Under the pieces are notes generated by a model that did no database searches, had not been told where the DNA came from, and saw nothing but the letters and a program-made list of their open reading frames with translations. From Motacilla alba alba (Eukaryota; Chordata; Aves; Passeriformes; Motacillidae): a DNA stretch of 64,000 nt. Below, piece by piece: positions 22,655 through 33,964 of this stretch (its first letter is position 1; each line of letters opens with the position of its first letter). The position numbers were made by a program, and so were the translations under genes. The DNA lies in assembly GCF_015832195.1 (NCBI RefSeq), contig NC_052027.1, positions 15,992,149 through 16,056,148 on the forward strand, given 5' to 3'.

Positions 22655-22760
22655 AGTGGAGTAGAACAGAGCAGAACAGTTTGGGTGGAAGCGACCTGAG
22701 GTAATCATCTTGTCCAATTGCAACACTAAGGGACACCTGCCCACTTTAAATCCAAAGAGT
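22655..22760 (-). mobile_element. degraded CR1 LINE 3' end
   Basis: The stretch CAGTTTGGGTGGAAGCGACC, then AATCATCTTGTCCAA and AAGGGACACCTGCCCACT, follows the order of the antisense 3' end of avian CR1 (TTTGGGTTGGAAGGGACC, ATCATCTAGTTCCAA, GGGACACCTTCCACT), with many substitutions. It is more diverged than the copy at 38.5 kb. Its limits are uncertain, and similarity fades after about 22755. Confidence 0.5.
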
Positions 22761-23282
22761 TCAACTGTCAAAGTAAATGGCCTAGGTCAGAGCAGACCAG
22801 CCACCGTGCTCCCAGCAGTCTGACACCACTCTCCTGTAGAACTCCTTGGCTGAGGTCTCCAGTCACTTTTACAAAGACTTCAAAGAAAAAAGCTTGAAAT
22901 CCCCACTTGAACTGAACTGTGGAGAAAGAAAGTTGCAAACACCTCAGGGCTTGGCTCTCCCAACATACTTCACCACAGCATCCCAAGTGGGCAACAGGGT
23001 CCCCCTATCCCCTTCCAGCCCAGCAAAGCAGGTGAGGCCCGGGAGGAGGCTGTATGTGCACTGGAGAGAACAACAAAGGGGACTGATCCCTTTCATGTGC
23101 TGGGACTTAAGCCCTGGTGTCTCCAATAGCAGATGCAGTGCTCAGCACCCAGTAGGACTCTCTTATTGAATTATCTCAGTGCACACACTAAAACCCACCC
23201 CAATTCCCATGAACAGGTGTCCCCACTCCCCACTCTGGGTAAGTCTCCTCCTCACACTCCAGCCACGGCCACAGAGTTCTCT

Positions 23283-23505
23283 TTCATGAAGCGACTGCCA
23301 GAGCTGTAATTACTTTGAGGTGACCTCTAGGAAAAAAAAAGTTCAAGTTTAAAAAGAAAATCTCTCTGGTTAATGCTATGCAAATTGCCAGCGAGGCAAT
23401 CAGGCTGACTTTTAAACACTGGCCCCTGTCGAAGGGCTCACAAGACAGTCTTATTGTCTTGCTATCAATTTGCATCTCATTACCCACAGTGCACCTCTGG
23501 TTGGA
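23283..23505. promoter_or_regulatory. candidate regulatory element with inverted octamer pair
   Basis: The plus strand has ATGCAAAT at 23378-23385 and its reverse complement ATTTGCAT at 23468-23475. These are two perfect POU octamers in opposite orientation, 82 bases apart. Around them are TGTAATTACTTTGAGG, an A-run with GTTCAAGTTTAAAAAG, GCGAGGCAATCAGG, GACAGTCTTATTGTCTTGC and CTCATTACCC. Octamers are bound by OCT/BRN-class POU proteins. Use here is inferred. The perfect matches are directly visible. Confidence 0.42.
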
Positions 23506-23509
23506 GGTA

Positions 23510-24295
23510 ACCTTTTGGGGAACGCGCCGCGGTGGCGAGGGGCCCGGGGACACTGTGGTCACTCCTGTTTGCAAAGCTTTCGTGTGGCCCAGCACCTGAA
23601 ACGCCATGCGTGAGGACCAGGTCAGCGCTGGCCACCTGCTGACCTTGTGCCAGACACTGTGACCTTGTACCACTTCTGCCACCTCCTCTGAGGCTCTGCT
23701 ATGGCTGTCCCCTGGACACAGGCTCATTGTGTGTCCTTCCCACTGGGCTCACCGGCCCCCCTGGTCTCCAGAGCCGTAGCAGTTTGTCTCCACTCGGCTG
23801 ATCAAGGCCATTCAAAATGGTTCTGAGAGTCTTTGCATGCTTTTGCACATCTCTGACAACCCACCCCACCTTGGGGAGATGGTACCAAAACAGCATTTTG
23901 TGATAGGAAGGAAATCTGCCGTGTCCTTGTCCTCATCCTGCTCCTGCTTGTTCAGCCTCCCCAGCCTCTGCTGCAGTCTCCCACACCAGATGCCTCCACC
24001 TTCCTCTCCATCCCCACCAATGTGGGGTGACAAAACCAAGTTCTCAGCAATCATCTCACCTCCATGAATCCCTGATGCCCCAACCAAGCTGCCCTTGACA
24101 TGCTGCTGCAGGGAGGCTGCCTGGCCCCATCCCATGTTACCTGGCTGCACCCCATGGCCACCTGCAACAAGAACCTTTTGTTGCCCAAAACAGAAGCAAG
24201 CCACAGGTCTCCACGTCCCTTTTGTAAGGTCATTCATCCAGCTCAAGCAGCCAGCACGGGGATCCTACCTCCAGGATGCTCAGCCTGTGCATGCT
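23510..24295. other. GC-rich non-coding stretch, nothing recognised
   Basis: A small CpG-rich patch (ACGCGCCGCGGTGGCG) lies at 23522-23537. No exon or repeat family recognised before the CR1 copy. Confidence 0.45.
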
Positions 24296-24299
24296 GCCT

Positions 24300-25010
24300 T
24301 GGGTACCTCTGCAGCCAGGTCAGGCAGTGGCTGGGAAGCTGCCCAGTGGAAAAGGACCTGGGGGTGCTGGGTGACAGCAGCTGAACGTGAGCCCAGGTGG
24401 GCAAGAAGGCCAATGGCAACTGGCTTGGATCAGCAATAGTGTGGTCAGCAGGACCAGGCAGTGACTGTCCCCCCACGCTGGGCACTGATGAGACCACACA
24501 TCAGATCCTGGGGTCAGTTTTGGGCCCTGATCACAACGGCACTGAGGGGCTGGATCACACTAAGAGAATGGCAATGGATCTGGGGAAGGATCTGGTGCAC
24601 AGGTCCTATGAGGAGGCTGAGGGAGCTGGGGGGGCTCAGCCTGCAAAAAAGGAAGCTCAGAGGGGACCTTCTCACTCTCTTAATCTACCTGAAAGTTCTA
24701 GACAGGTGGCTGTTGGTCTTCTTGCTGAAGCAGCAAGCAACAGGACAAGAGGAAATGGCCTCAAGTTGTGTCAGGGCAGGTTTAGATTGGATATCAGGAA
24801 AAACTTCTGCACTGAAAGGGTTGTTAAGCACTGGAACAGGCTGCCCAGGGAAGTGGTTGAGTGACCATCTCTGGAGGGATTTAACAGACAGTAGATGTGG
24901 CACCTGGGGACATGCTTTAGTGGTGAACATGGTGGTGGTCAGGTTAGAGTTTGGACTCTGGAGTTTCATCTTAGAGCTCTTCTCCAATGTAATCAGTTCT
25001 ACGGTCCAGC
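24300..25010 (+). mobile_element. CR1 LINE 3' fragment (end of ORF2 and 3' UTR)
   Basis: This is a 5'-truncated copy of the chicken-repeat-1 family of non-LTR retrotransposons. Diagnostic landmarks in order are AAGGACCTGGGGGTGCTGG, GGCAAGAAGGCCAATGGCA, GGACCTTCTCACTCTCTTAA, GGTTTAGATTGGATATCAGG and GTAGATGTGGCACCTGGGG. The frame 24397-24864 still encodes the familiar GRFRLDIRKNF and VVKHWNRLPREVVE segments of the ORF2 carboxyl end, then reaches a stop in GAGTGACC where family members usually read GAGTCACC. No reverse transcriptase or endonuclease domain remains, so the copy is inactive. The 3' terminus near 25000 is diverged and lacks a clear terminal repeat. Confidence 0.9.
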
Positions 25011-25040
25011 CAAACTGTTGACACAGCACAACTCCCTTCT

Positions 25041-25090
25041 GCCCTGGCAGCCCCTGGCAGCCCCTGGCAGCCCCTGGCAGCCCCTGGCAG
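25041..25090. repeat. five-copy 10-bp tandem repeat
   Basis: Five consecutive units of CCCCTGGCAG; the first begins GCCCTGGCAG and the rest are identical. It lies about 30 bp past the end of the CR1 copy. The perfect units suggest a young, length-variable repeat. Confidence 0.95.
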
Positions 25091-25099
25091 CAGCATCCC

Positions 25100-25440
25100 C
25101 ACCTCCTCCTGCCCCAGGGTTGGCTCAGCCAAGAGGACCTCCTTTGACAGCCCTGTGCTCCCTGCAGCAGCAGCACCAGCGGCAGCCGGGGTCTCACCGC
25201 TCTGATTTCCTTCTCCCCCATGAACTCTGCAGCGTGAGAGCTCCCCGGGGAAGCTCGGAGCAGCCCTGGCCTGCCTTTGGCAGCCTCCTGCGCTGCCCGG
25301 CTCCCCGGGCCGCCTGGCACGGCCGCGTTGCTAAGCGCTGGCAGGGCCCTCCGCCAGTGCGCGGTGCCATCTCCGCCACCACGGGCAGGGGTGCCAAGGC
25401 AACAAAGGGACTTCTAACAGGCGAGAGAGCACCACTGCGA
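25100..25440. other. CpG-rich interval
   Basis: CpG density is raised (AGCGGCAGCCGGGG, CCCGGCTCCCCGGGCCGCC, GGCCGCGTTGCTAAGCGC, CCAGTGCGCGGTGCC), with GGCAACAAAGG and a GTTGCTAAGC word resembling an RFX half-site. It may be a small CpG island or part of the following AT-rich element. A possible 29-nt minus-strand microexon inside it is rejected below. Confidence 0.4.
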
Positions 25441-25441
25441 G

Positions 25442-25680
25442 GAAGAAAACCCAACTGCTTAAAATCCTCCTGAATAATGGTGCTGCCTCCCCGCTGCTCA
25501 AATCAGATGCAGCACTTTGTTGTTACGATAACTAAATACAGAAGATTTGAACAGCTGGAAACGCAGCAACAATATTTAAAAGAAATTTTTCCTTTTTTTT
25601 AAAATTGTTGGTGTTTTATTCAATAATGGTAATAGTCTTTTTAGTGTTGTTATTATTGGTTTTGATTTTAAAGGCACAAG
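25442..25680. promoter_or_regulatory. candidate conserved non-coding element rich in SOX-like words
   Basis: An AT-rich block adjoining the CpG-rich interval: TTTGTTGTTACGATAACTAAATAC, CAGCAACAATATTTAAAAG, a T-run, AAAATTGTTGG, TTATTCAATAATGG and GTTGTTATTATTGG. ACAAT/ATTGT-type words (HMG-box SOX core) occur at least four times in about 150 bp. Such words are common in AT-rich DNA, so function is uncertain. Confidence 0.32.
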
Positions 25681-25684
25681 ATGC

Positions 25685-26405
25685 CCTACTCTGGTGCTTT
25701 GCACATTGCTGGTCAGGCTGTGAAGCCGGGTCTCGCCTGGCGATTGCAGGGAATAACTCTGAGACATTTGATAACAGCCAGACATGGGGCTGCTCCAGAG
25801 CAGCTGACAGAGGCATGGAAATCACAGCTCATGCTCCAGCACCCTGCCCAGCCCTGCACCTCACTGACAGGATCCAAAGCTACAAAACCCAAAGGTGCTG
25901 CAGGGGAGCAGCAGGAACCAGGCAGCAATAACAGCAGCAGTGCCAGCCAGAGGTGCCAGCCCCACACCTGCTGAAGGGGAGGACTGGAGGTAGCTGTGGC
26001 TGTTATCTGCTCACACCCTCAGACACCAGAGCCCTTTCACCCTTGGAGCCAGGGAAAGCACTCAGCTATCTTCAACTCCATGCTGGTAAGAGGCAGGATG
26101 TGTTGGGGGAACCAAAATGCTGGAGAGGGGGGTTTGGAAATGTGCTAGAATGAAAAGAAACCTCCAGCACCAGGGCATCCAGGCCTCCCTTGCCCACACA
26201 GATATTCAGGTGGTGACTGCACCTCTCTGTGCTTTTTAGGAGTGCAGGAGCCCAGACCTAGCTGACATTCAGGCTGCAGTGTCAGACTTCATGACCCATC
26301 TGGATGTGACACAGTGAGTCAGTGCTGGCTGATGGGACACACAGTTCCCAATGTCCCCCACAGGCACAGGACCCTCTCTCCTTCCTCCTGGACCTGCAGA
26401 GCCCA
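25685..26405. other. GC-rich non-coding stretch, nothing recognised
   Basis: No exon, repeat family or RNA gene seen. Confidence 0.5.
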
Positions 26406-26409
26406 TGAC

Positions 26410-26565
26410 CTTATGGTCTTTCCTCTTACACTAATCTTGAAAAATGCAGCATAAATAATTTAGTGTGTAACTGCAAGGAATTGAGCCAATACAACCAGTG
26501 TAAGTGTAAATAAAACCAGATATTTTACAATGTAGTATTTTGAGTTGTGGGTTGTTTTTTCATAC
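26410..26565. promoter_or_regulatory. candidate conserved non-coding element
   Basis: An AT-rich block: CACTAATCTTG, GCAGCATAAATAATTTAGTG, CAATACAACC, GTGTAAATAAAACC (forkhead-like GTAAATA) and TATTTTACAATG. No open frame. Confidence 0.28.
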
Positions 26566-26569
26566 ATAG

Positions 26570-29500
26570 AGCTGTGCTAGTTTCTGAGATACAGTTGGCA
26601 GCAGCTCTCCCAGTCATCAGTGAACCACATCGTCATCCAGCCCTGTGACCCAACATCCCCATGTGGCTTCAAGTGCCCCCACAACACTGAGTTAAAGTAG
26701 AAAAGCTGCCTGACAATGGGATATCTGGGACTGCACCTTGTGTCAAGGCCCTTGTTGCTTTGGGACCGTGAACCTTGGAGCTGACAGCTGATGGGAATGC
26801 CTGGGAGAGCCCAGGCAACTAATCAACTGTGGCTCTTCCATAAGCCAAACTGGGCCATCAGTCATGGCAGTGTCAGGCATTGCTCCCACAGGGAAAGCCT
26901 CCCATGGTGTCCTAGGAGGCGCACAGATGGAGACAAGGCTCTCAAGCATCCCTTTGGCAGCTCTGCTCCTGCTCTAGGAGGTACTGACCCTCCCAGCACA
27001 CCCAGCCCTGATTTTATCCTCACCCACACAGCTATGGCACGGTCCCCACACCCAGCAGCAATCTAGGTGTCTGAGCACACATGCTACTACCAGCATGCTG
27101 AGAGACCACCACCAGCTCCTGAGCCAGAACAAACCAGGACCTGGGCTCCAGGCCCTGCAGCAGTCACCCCTATTCCCGTCCTGTTGGCTGACACTTCAAG
27201 GCAGAGGACATCCCTTGCCCCACACAAGACCTCTTATCTCAAAACTACCAAAATCATCACTCATTACTACAGAGCTCAGTACCGCTGAAGAGGTCTGACA
27301 TAAATAAACCAGGGTTTGGGAGTACCAGCAAAAGCAAGGCAAGGAGAGCAGGCCCTTCTGCTGCCCTGGTTTGGGGGACAGGAACCTGCTTGCTCCGAGT
27401 GCATCTCTGCTGCAGCTGGGAGCCCCAGCCAGCAAGGAGGGGCTGCGTTTGGGGCAGTGTTATAGGGTGCTTATTTGGATGAGACAGGGCAATCAGGAAC
27501 CAAGGGAAAGGACAGAGACATGAAAGTGGAAGGAATGTGGGGACAAAAGGAGGGGCTGAGGTGGGGAACAGGAGAAATGGCAGAAGGAAGCAGGGGGGAG
27601 GAGCTGGAGCTGACGGGGAGGACAGCACTATTCCAGTGCTTTATTCCGAAGCCCTGGTGCCCTTCACCCTGATGCCTATTTAATGTCATCCTATTCAGCA
27701 AGTGTCCCCCTGATCTGGTAATTATCTTTTACTTACAAAAGAGCATCTCTGTGTCACAAATGCTCCTTTCTCTGGCTCTGCCACAGATCAATATCTCCTC
27801 AAGGCCTTCACCATTGTGTGGGGAATGGAATTGATTTCTCTGAGGAACGAGGAGAGGGAAAATATATAAATAAGTGCTGCAGAGATGTGTCCCTGCTGAA
27901 GGCTGAGCTGGGCAGTGGCAAAGCAGAAGGAAAGCATTCAGATCCCACCTGACCATCGCAGGTGCTGCATCCTATTGCTGTCCCTGTTGAATTGGCTGCA
28001 GGGGAGACTCAGTTGTTTGTCATTCAGTGCACAAACATCCAAAATGTTGGAACCGGAAGAAATCTCTAGTTCAAGATATCCCAGCTTTCCAAGATTTTAC
28101 AGCAGAGTAAGAAGTCTGGAGGTGATGATTCAAGGCATGAGGACACATGCATGTCCTATTCTAAGGCTGAAGCAGGTTGCAGTAGTTGCTGCTGTGACCC
28201 TGGTGGGCCCTAGAGAGGAGCCTTGGAGACATCCTTGGCTTAGAGGGCAGCACTTTGGTGTGACCAGCACAGCACCGGCACTGAAACCCAGAGCAAGGCA
28301 AGAGCCACTGAACCACACTGCTGCTAGGCTGCTGCCAGTGTGACCACAGCAAGCACGAGTTCCCTCCGGCAGCGCAATCCACACCCTTCACGCTCCTCTC
28401 ATCTGGCTGGGAGATGACCTTCAAAATCATGAGATGCAGGATAAATACAATTCGATCTGGTGTTTGAGTCAGGGTTGCTAAACCTTTGGGATCTCTGAGC
28501 TGAGCCTCTCTGCACCACACAGCTCCTGCAGCCAGTGGCTCCAGGGTGCTGGAGAACAGTGTGGGGCAGAGGTAAACCTGCTCCCTTGGCTCACACTACG
28601 CAGGGGAGATGGAATCTCCAGAAAAGGGGATGATCACAAGGGAAGATACCAAGGGATTTAAAAATTATGCAGGTGTAGAGAAGGAGGGAGGATTCATCAT
28701 TGTCTCCTGCCCAGCATCTGCAGGCTTTTACAAATTTGAAGGCTATTAGCAGGTTTTATGTTAATCTTCTCCAGAAAAAACCAACAACCTCTGCTTGAAT
28801 TATCTGCAAATGGGCCCTTGCTTTCTAATCCTCCCTTTGGTCCTTCTACCTTTCCTTTTGCCTCCCTCTGGGATGCCAGGCACCAGACCCCGAGCCAGTG
28901 CCAGCCGGGGCGCAGCCGGTGCCGAGGAGGGAGCCAGGGTTACACCACCGTGTTTGCACAAGGTGCTATGAGATCAGTATTTGTCTTCCCTTCAAACACC
29001 CCAGCAGGGCTGAGACATGCCAAGTCTGCAGTCTAGAGAACCACTGCCATCCATTTCAACCTTTCCCATCATGTCCTAATTTTTTTGCTGTTCAGGTGGG
29101 AGGAAAGGAGAAAAAAAGTCTGAGTGCAGGGGAGGGTGGATATTGGACTAGAGAAAATCCGTGGTAAAGCTTTTCTTCCAAGGACCTTTAAAGGTGCATT
29201 TGTTTAGCTCCTTGGAAGGAGCTCAAGGCTTTATAAAGCCCTGCTCAGCTGCAGGGGCTACTTCACCTTCTAAAAAGCAAACAAAGGTCAAGCACACTCT
29301 TCTGTGCAACAGATCTTAGCTGAGCCTGGTCAGTCCTGAGAAGAGGAAACAAAGAGGGTGTGACGGAGCAGAAGGTGAAGGAGAAGGATGTCTTCCAATG
29401 CACAGGGATCCAAATGCTGCTGTAGAAGAGAAGAGTGGAGCATCCTAAGTGGGGAATACATATGTATTGAGAAGAAGGCAGGGAGGGAAAAACATCAGGT

Positions 29501-30060
29501 GGGAGTAGATACGTGTGAAAGTGGCTTTGGAAGGAGCTCATTCAGGGAATTCAACAGCATATAGACAAAGGAAATCCAGGGCAAGCACATCCAAGGTACT
29601 GCTGGAGAACAACAATCAGGATCTGTCATGGACACTGATGCAGCTCCAAATTAACCCAAACCATGTGAGAGAGAGAGGGAGGCACAAACATCTCAGTGCA
29701 GGTGATGGTCCAGAGATCCTCGTTTATTCTCAGAAGTGGAAAATAAAGCTGTCATATTAACAGCAGGCCATGAATCAGTGTGTCCCTCATCTGTGACACC
29801 ACCCGTGGTTCTGCTGTGCCCAGCAGGGGGACAAGGTAAGATGTGGGCCAGGGAAGAGCACATGGCTGCTGGGAGCACAGGAGGAACTTGTGCTGGGGCA
29901 AACTGATAACATTCATGGGATTTGATTCACTTAAAGGAAGAAATGAATTTCAAAGGACACAGGAGTATAAATCCCCACGTAAGAGAGAAGGTACCTCTGA
30001 GCTCAATTATTTCAAAGTCCAGATCTGATGATGAGAAGCACAGTTCCCTTTGGAACTCAG
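26570..30060. other. non-coding stretch with a possible ancient SINE remnant
   Basis: Mostly featureless. At about 28030-28140 the run GAAGAAATCTCTAG to TTTTACAGCAGAGTAAG, followed by GGAGGTGATGATTCAAGGC, loosely follows the antisense order of a MIR-type core, but the match is weak. At 29816-29829 CAGCAGGGGGAC resembles the left half of a CTCF core but lacks its right half. No gene is supported. Confidence 0.35.
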
Positions 30061-30069
30061 TGCCTCGAG

Positions 30070-30380
30070 ATACCAGGGACACGATACCTTTTTAGGGAAC
30101 AGAAATCAGATTAATCAGAGTATCATCGGTTATGCTAGCCAAGATCAAAGTACAGAGGAATGTAAGTGCTATCACTCAAGGATTTATACCTTCCAAGTAA
30201 CTGCTTAGGATTAGAAAGAAATTTCAATAATCTGCCAGCTAAGTATGCATTGCGAGAGTAATAATCCTCCTCTCCCAACATCTGCTAGCAGCTACTAATG
30301 GAGATAGTAATAAGCTAGGTGGATCATAAACCTGACCTGATCTGATTGCTACCTTATAAACTGGAACACGAGGGTGTTGT
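30070..30380. promoter_or_regulatory. candidate conserved non-coding element (motif-rich, about 300 bp)
   Basis: A long AT-rich, non-repetitive block: CAGATTAATCAGAG (AATTAATC-like pair), CATCGGTTATGCTAGCC, AAGATCAAAG, GCTTAGGATTAG, TTCAATAATCTGCC, AAGTATGCATTGCG, GAGTAATAATCC, GGAGATAGTAATAAGC, GATCATAAACC and CTGATCTGATTGC. TAATC/GATTA words occur at least five times, with GATA-like AGATAG. Stops break all frames. By texture this is one of the strongest enhancer-like islands in the window. Confidence 0.4.
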
Positions 30381-30384
30381 CATT

Positions 30385-32340
30385 TCTCTCGGAGTAACCT
30401 GCTGTCAACCAGGATCGTGCAGAGGCAGGAGCTGCAGGAGCAGAGCACCGAGATGCCTTCTTCTGCCTCACCCCTGCAGGAGGCAGACCCTTCAGCAGGG
30501 AGTCTATTGATTTTTATATAATTTGTTAGAAACATTTCCAGTTGCTTCCTAAAATGGAACATTTCCCCAGGAGACAATGTATGTACAAAGCCACGGGAGG
30601 GGGAGAGCTCACACGTGTGTGGTTTCTCTGCGGTAGGTCTGTGCTCCGAGCCGGTGCTCGATGCAGTACCAGACCCAGGCAAGCAGAACGAGCCTGTGCC
30701 TTTGAAAAGCTGAACCCAAACCCCACCATCGCTCTCGTTGGGGTTCCCTTTCAGTTTTGCATTTTTCAAATGTGTGTCACATTTTTTTGAAGGTGACCCA
30801 CTTGCCATTTAACATCAAACATGGGAATGTGGGAAGATACTGCCCACACACCCTCTTGTTCCAAAACAATCTCGTGGGCTGGGACACTCTCAAGGTAGGA
30901 CATGGGATGGAGGACACTGCCCGAGCCCAAACACCACCAGGAATGGCTGCTGGAGAGAGAGGGTACAAAAATAACAGGGAGAAGAAATAACATACCTAAA
31001 GGGAGGAATCAGGGGGAGAGGAGAACTATGGTACCGAGGCATCCAATATAACTGATTTCTTCCAACAAAACCCAAGGGAAAGGTTAGTTCTGGTATTAGA
31101 GCTATGTGAAAAATGTCAAGAGTTTTCAGAGAAAAGCAAATAACATTTTTATTCCCTGTCCTCTCTTGAGAAAACAAACCAAAGGGAAACAGGAGCAGGG
31201 AGCAGCCCCTGGCTGGTTCCAGGCCTTACTCTGCACACGCAGAATCAGCATAAAACACAGGACAGAAAAAAACCATCACAGTCTCATTTCCTTCCAAATG
31301 CCCTATAGTTTTGGATATAATAACCATACAACCGAGTCTTTCCTGAATCCCTTATTGGGTCACTTACACCAACAGCTGATCTGTAGGAAATGCTTCAGCA
31401 CCTCTGCCCTTGTCTCTGTCCTGAAGCCTGGGCATACCCTGCTGCTGTTTCCCCAGTTCTCTGTCGAGCTGGGGCAGCTTTGGGGCACTGTCCTTGTGGG
31501 GTATGACACCCCATGAGTCACAAACACCAGAGCCTTTCTTTAAGGCTGCTCCCCAGGGACCAAGTCTCACAGGTGGGAGCAGTGAGGCCAGTCAGGCTGC
31601 CAAGGTGACTCCTGCTGTGCAGATTACAATCCTGGCTGGTAAACCAAACCACCAAACCCTGAGCAGCTCTCCACGTGTGGTTGGCTACCTTTGAGCAGGC
31701 TGCAGGGGGTCCTGGCAACCTCTCCTGCCAGGTGCCTTTGCAGGAGGATGAAGTGGAAATGGCCTCTCTCAGCTCTGCTCTTCATTTTTACAGGCTCTAA
31801 AGTGCAATTTTAGGAAAGGGAATGCAAGAAAGAGTCCCTTTTCAAACTTGTCCTAGAGGAGCAGGATGCAGCCTCAAGTCCTACCAGGTGCTGGCACAGT
31901 GACCTCACTTCTCCAGGCACACCTGCACCAAGCTTGGTGGAGATGTCTCCATGGCACAAAAGGAGCACATTCCATTTCCACGGAAGCACGCTGGTGTCAG
32001 TGGGAATGCATTTGGCTCAGAGCTTCAAAAGACGAAGCAGATGACAGGAATCACCTTAAAAGCCCCATAAACACAGAGCACAGCTGGAGGCAGAGCACCC
32101 ATGGGAGCCCTGCATGGAGGCATGTGAAGGAGAGTGTAGATGTTTCCCCGTGCTCCCAGAGCAGCGGGAGCCCAGTGCTGGCACTACTCCAGCTCCCCAG
32201 TGCTCTCCCTAGACACCAGCACTCCTCTCACCAGCTCCTGGTGGCTGAGTGCTGGGGAGTGATGTGTACAGACTGTCTGTCAGTGGCCCCTGTGTCCCAT
32301 CCATGGCCACAGCACCTTGGGGAGAAGGGCGAACCCTCCC
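30385..32340. other. non-coding stretch, nothing recognised
   Basis: A small AT-leaning patch at 31300-31340 (GGATATAATAACCATAC) is the only contrast. No exon, repeat family or RNA gene seen. Confidence 0.45.
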
Positions 32341-32344
32341 TTGC

Positions 32345-32445
32345 AGCGCGTGTTTAATACAAATTAATCCTCTATTGATTCCCAGCTTAAGCAAAGCCAA
32401 GCAGCTTATCCTGCCTGGTGTAACCACCGATGATCACGCACCTCC
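32345..32445. promoter_or_regulatory. candidate regulatory element with K50-type sites
   Basis: A short block: GCGTGTTTAATACAAATTAATCCTC and CTATTGATTCCC, then AGCAGCTTATCC and ACCACCGATGATCACGC. TTAATCC is a full K50 homeodomain word and a reversed GATTCC follows 10 bp on. Confidence 0.3.
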
Positions 32446-32449
32446 TGGG

Positions 32450-33795
32450 CCTGCTGGGAGCGTGGTGTAGGTGGCAGGGGCTGGGGCAGAGCCAAACAGA
32501 TCTTTCCTGGGAACAGGGATGTGGGAATAGGGTGGCTCACTCCTGGCTGAGGCACCCAAAGCAATGCAGCTCCTGAACTGTTTTCCCCAGCCTAGCTAGA
32601 GGGACCTGATGGATAAAGAAAAAAACCTCTGCACACACAATCCAAAGGCACCAGGTCCTTCTCTCCACTTAGAAATAATAATCATAAAGAAGAGGAATGC
32701 TCAGCAGTTCAGAGAAATTGCATCAAGAAACATGCCCAGGGCAGATGTCTCCTCTGGAGACTTTGGTCCCCTAACAAGACACCCCCCTGGAGCTCCTCTT
32801 ATGGCTGAGCTCACTCAGGAGGGTGTTGGCAATTCAGACATACATTCAAGGGGCTGTCACCATATGCATGGACCAGGCTGCTGTAGCAGATGATTGGAGC
32901 CAGGAGCTCTGGGAGCCCCTGGCAGCTCAGCCCTGTGGCCCAAGCAAGGCTTCTTCCCACAAACACCCACCCAGGTACCAGCTGCTAGGTTATCTGTTAT
33001 CTCCAGAGGAAATGCCCCAGGGAGTGCTCCCACCACTGGAGCTGTCCTGGAGGGTGATCAAGCAAAGGATGTTGGAGAGTGACTGGCACTGAGGTCCCTG
33101 CCCTGCCTGCCACAGCCCAGCAGCATCCAGGACAATGCTGGTGTCTTGTTCCTCGTTTCACAGGCCATGAGCAGTGGAATCAAAGCACTGCTATGGGAAT
33201 GCATCGCTCAGTCCCATTGTCACTTCCATCCAATGGCACATGAGCCCTGCTTTGTCCCTGTCCTCCACCTGGAGATCAATACTGCTTCTCCTGGCCTTGG
33301 CAGAAAGTGGGAAAGCAGCAGGGAAGGAAAAGAAGCTCAGTGAATGGGGCCAGTGAAAGATGGAGCTGAGCAGAATTCAAACAGTGAGGCCAGGAAAAAC
33401 AGAAGCAGGAACCCACAGAAGTTGAGGTGAGATGGTGTCCTGGTTTTGGCAGGATGGGGGCCCTTCTGCTCAACACAGCTCAGGCTGACCAGCAGTGAGA
33501 GGAAAACTGATAGATGAGGAGGTGACTTCCATCATCTTTCCACCAAAAGGCCTGGTTTAAATGAACACAGATGGACAGTCACCTCCAAAACTCCTGGAAC
33601 TCAGAGGGTGGCTGGTTATGGTGCTGTGTTCACCCATCAAACTGCCCCACATGTCTCTGGGTCCAACCCTGCAACTCATGCAAATCCTTACTAGATCATA
33701 ATATTCCCCAAGGCTCAGCACTTCAGTGCATAGCTCAAAATTAGCAATAAAGACTCTCAAACCCCAAGAAGATCAGGCAACAAAAAGAGGCAGCC
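32450..33795. other. GC-rich non-coding stretch, nothing recognised
   Basis: No exon, repeat family or RNA gene seen. Frames are short on both strands. Confidence 0.5.
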
Positions 33796-33839
33796 GGGTC
33801 CAGCCTTTTGCTACTTCAGGGCTCAGAGACACAAGCTCT

Positions 33840-33905
33840 GCTCAGGCTTTCTGTGAGCTTCATAAAGTCATTTAATCTCTGTCCCAGCTGGCTTCAAACA
33901 AGAGA
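33840..33905 (+). mobile_element. possible MIR-type SINE core remnant
   Basis: The run CTGTGAGCTTCATAAAGTCATTTAATCTCTGTCCCAG resembles the MIR core order (tRNA-derived body, then GCAAGTCATTTAACCTCTCTG). Only about 50 bp match, so this could be coincidence. Confidence 0.35.
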
Positions 33906-33964
33906 GAACAACTCTCCTTTTGCAGAGGGAGCTGTAAGGCCCAACAGTGAGAACAAGCAACAAG

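Noticed and set aside
24397..24864. 155-codon open frame as a host gene
   Set aside because: It is the decayed carboxyl end of CR1 ORF2 and adjacent sequence, recognised by GRFRLDIRKNF and VVKHWNRLPREVVE. There is no enzymatic domain.
25198..25226. 29-nt minus-strand microexon (FMGEKEIR) between CTGCAG and GTGAGA
   Set aside because: The donor is acceptable but the acceptor lacks a real polypyrimidine tract, and the segment is too short to judge.
29816..29829. Second CTCF-like site (CCAGCAGGGGGAC)
   Set aside because: The left half matches well but the obligatory GGC part of the core is missing.
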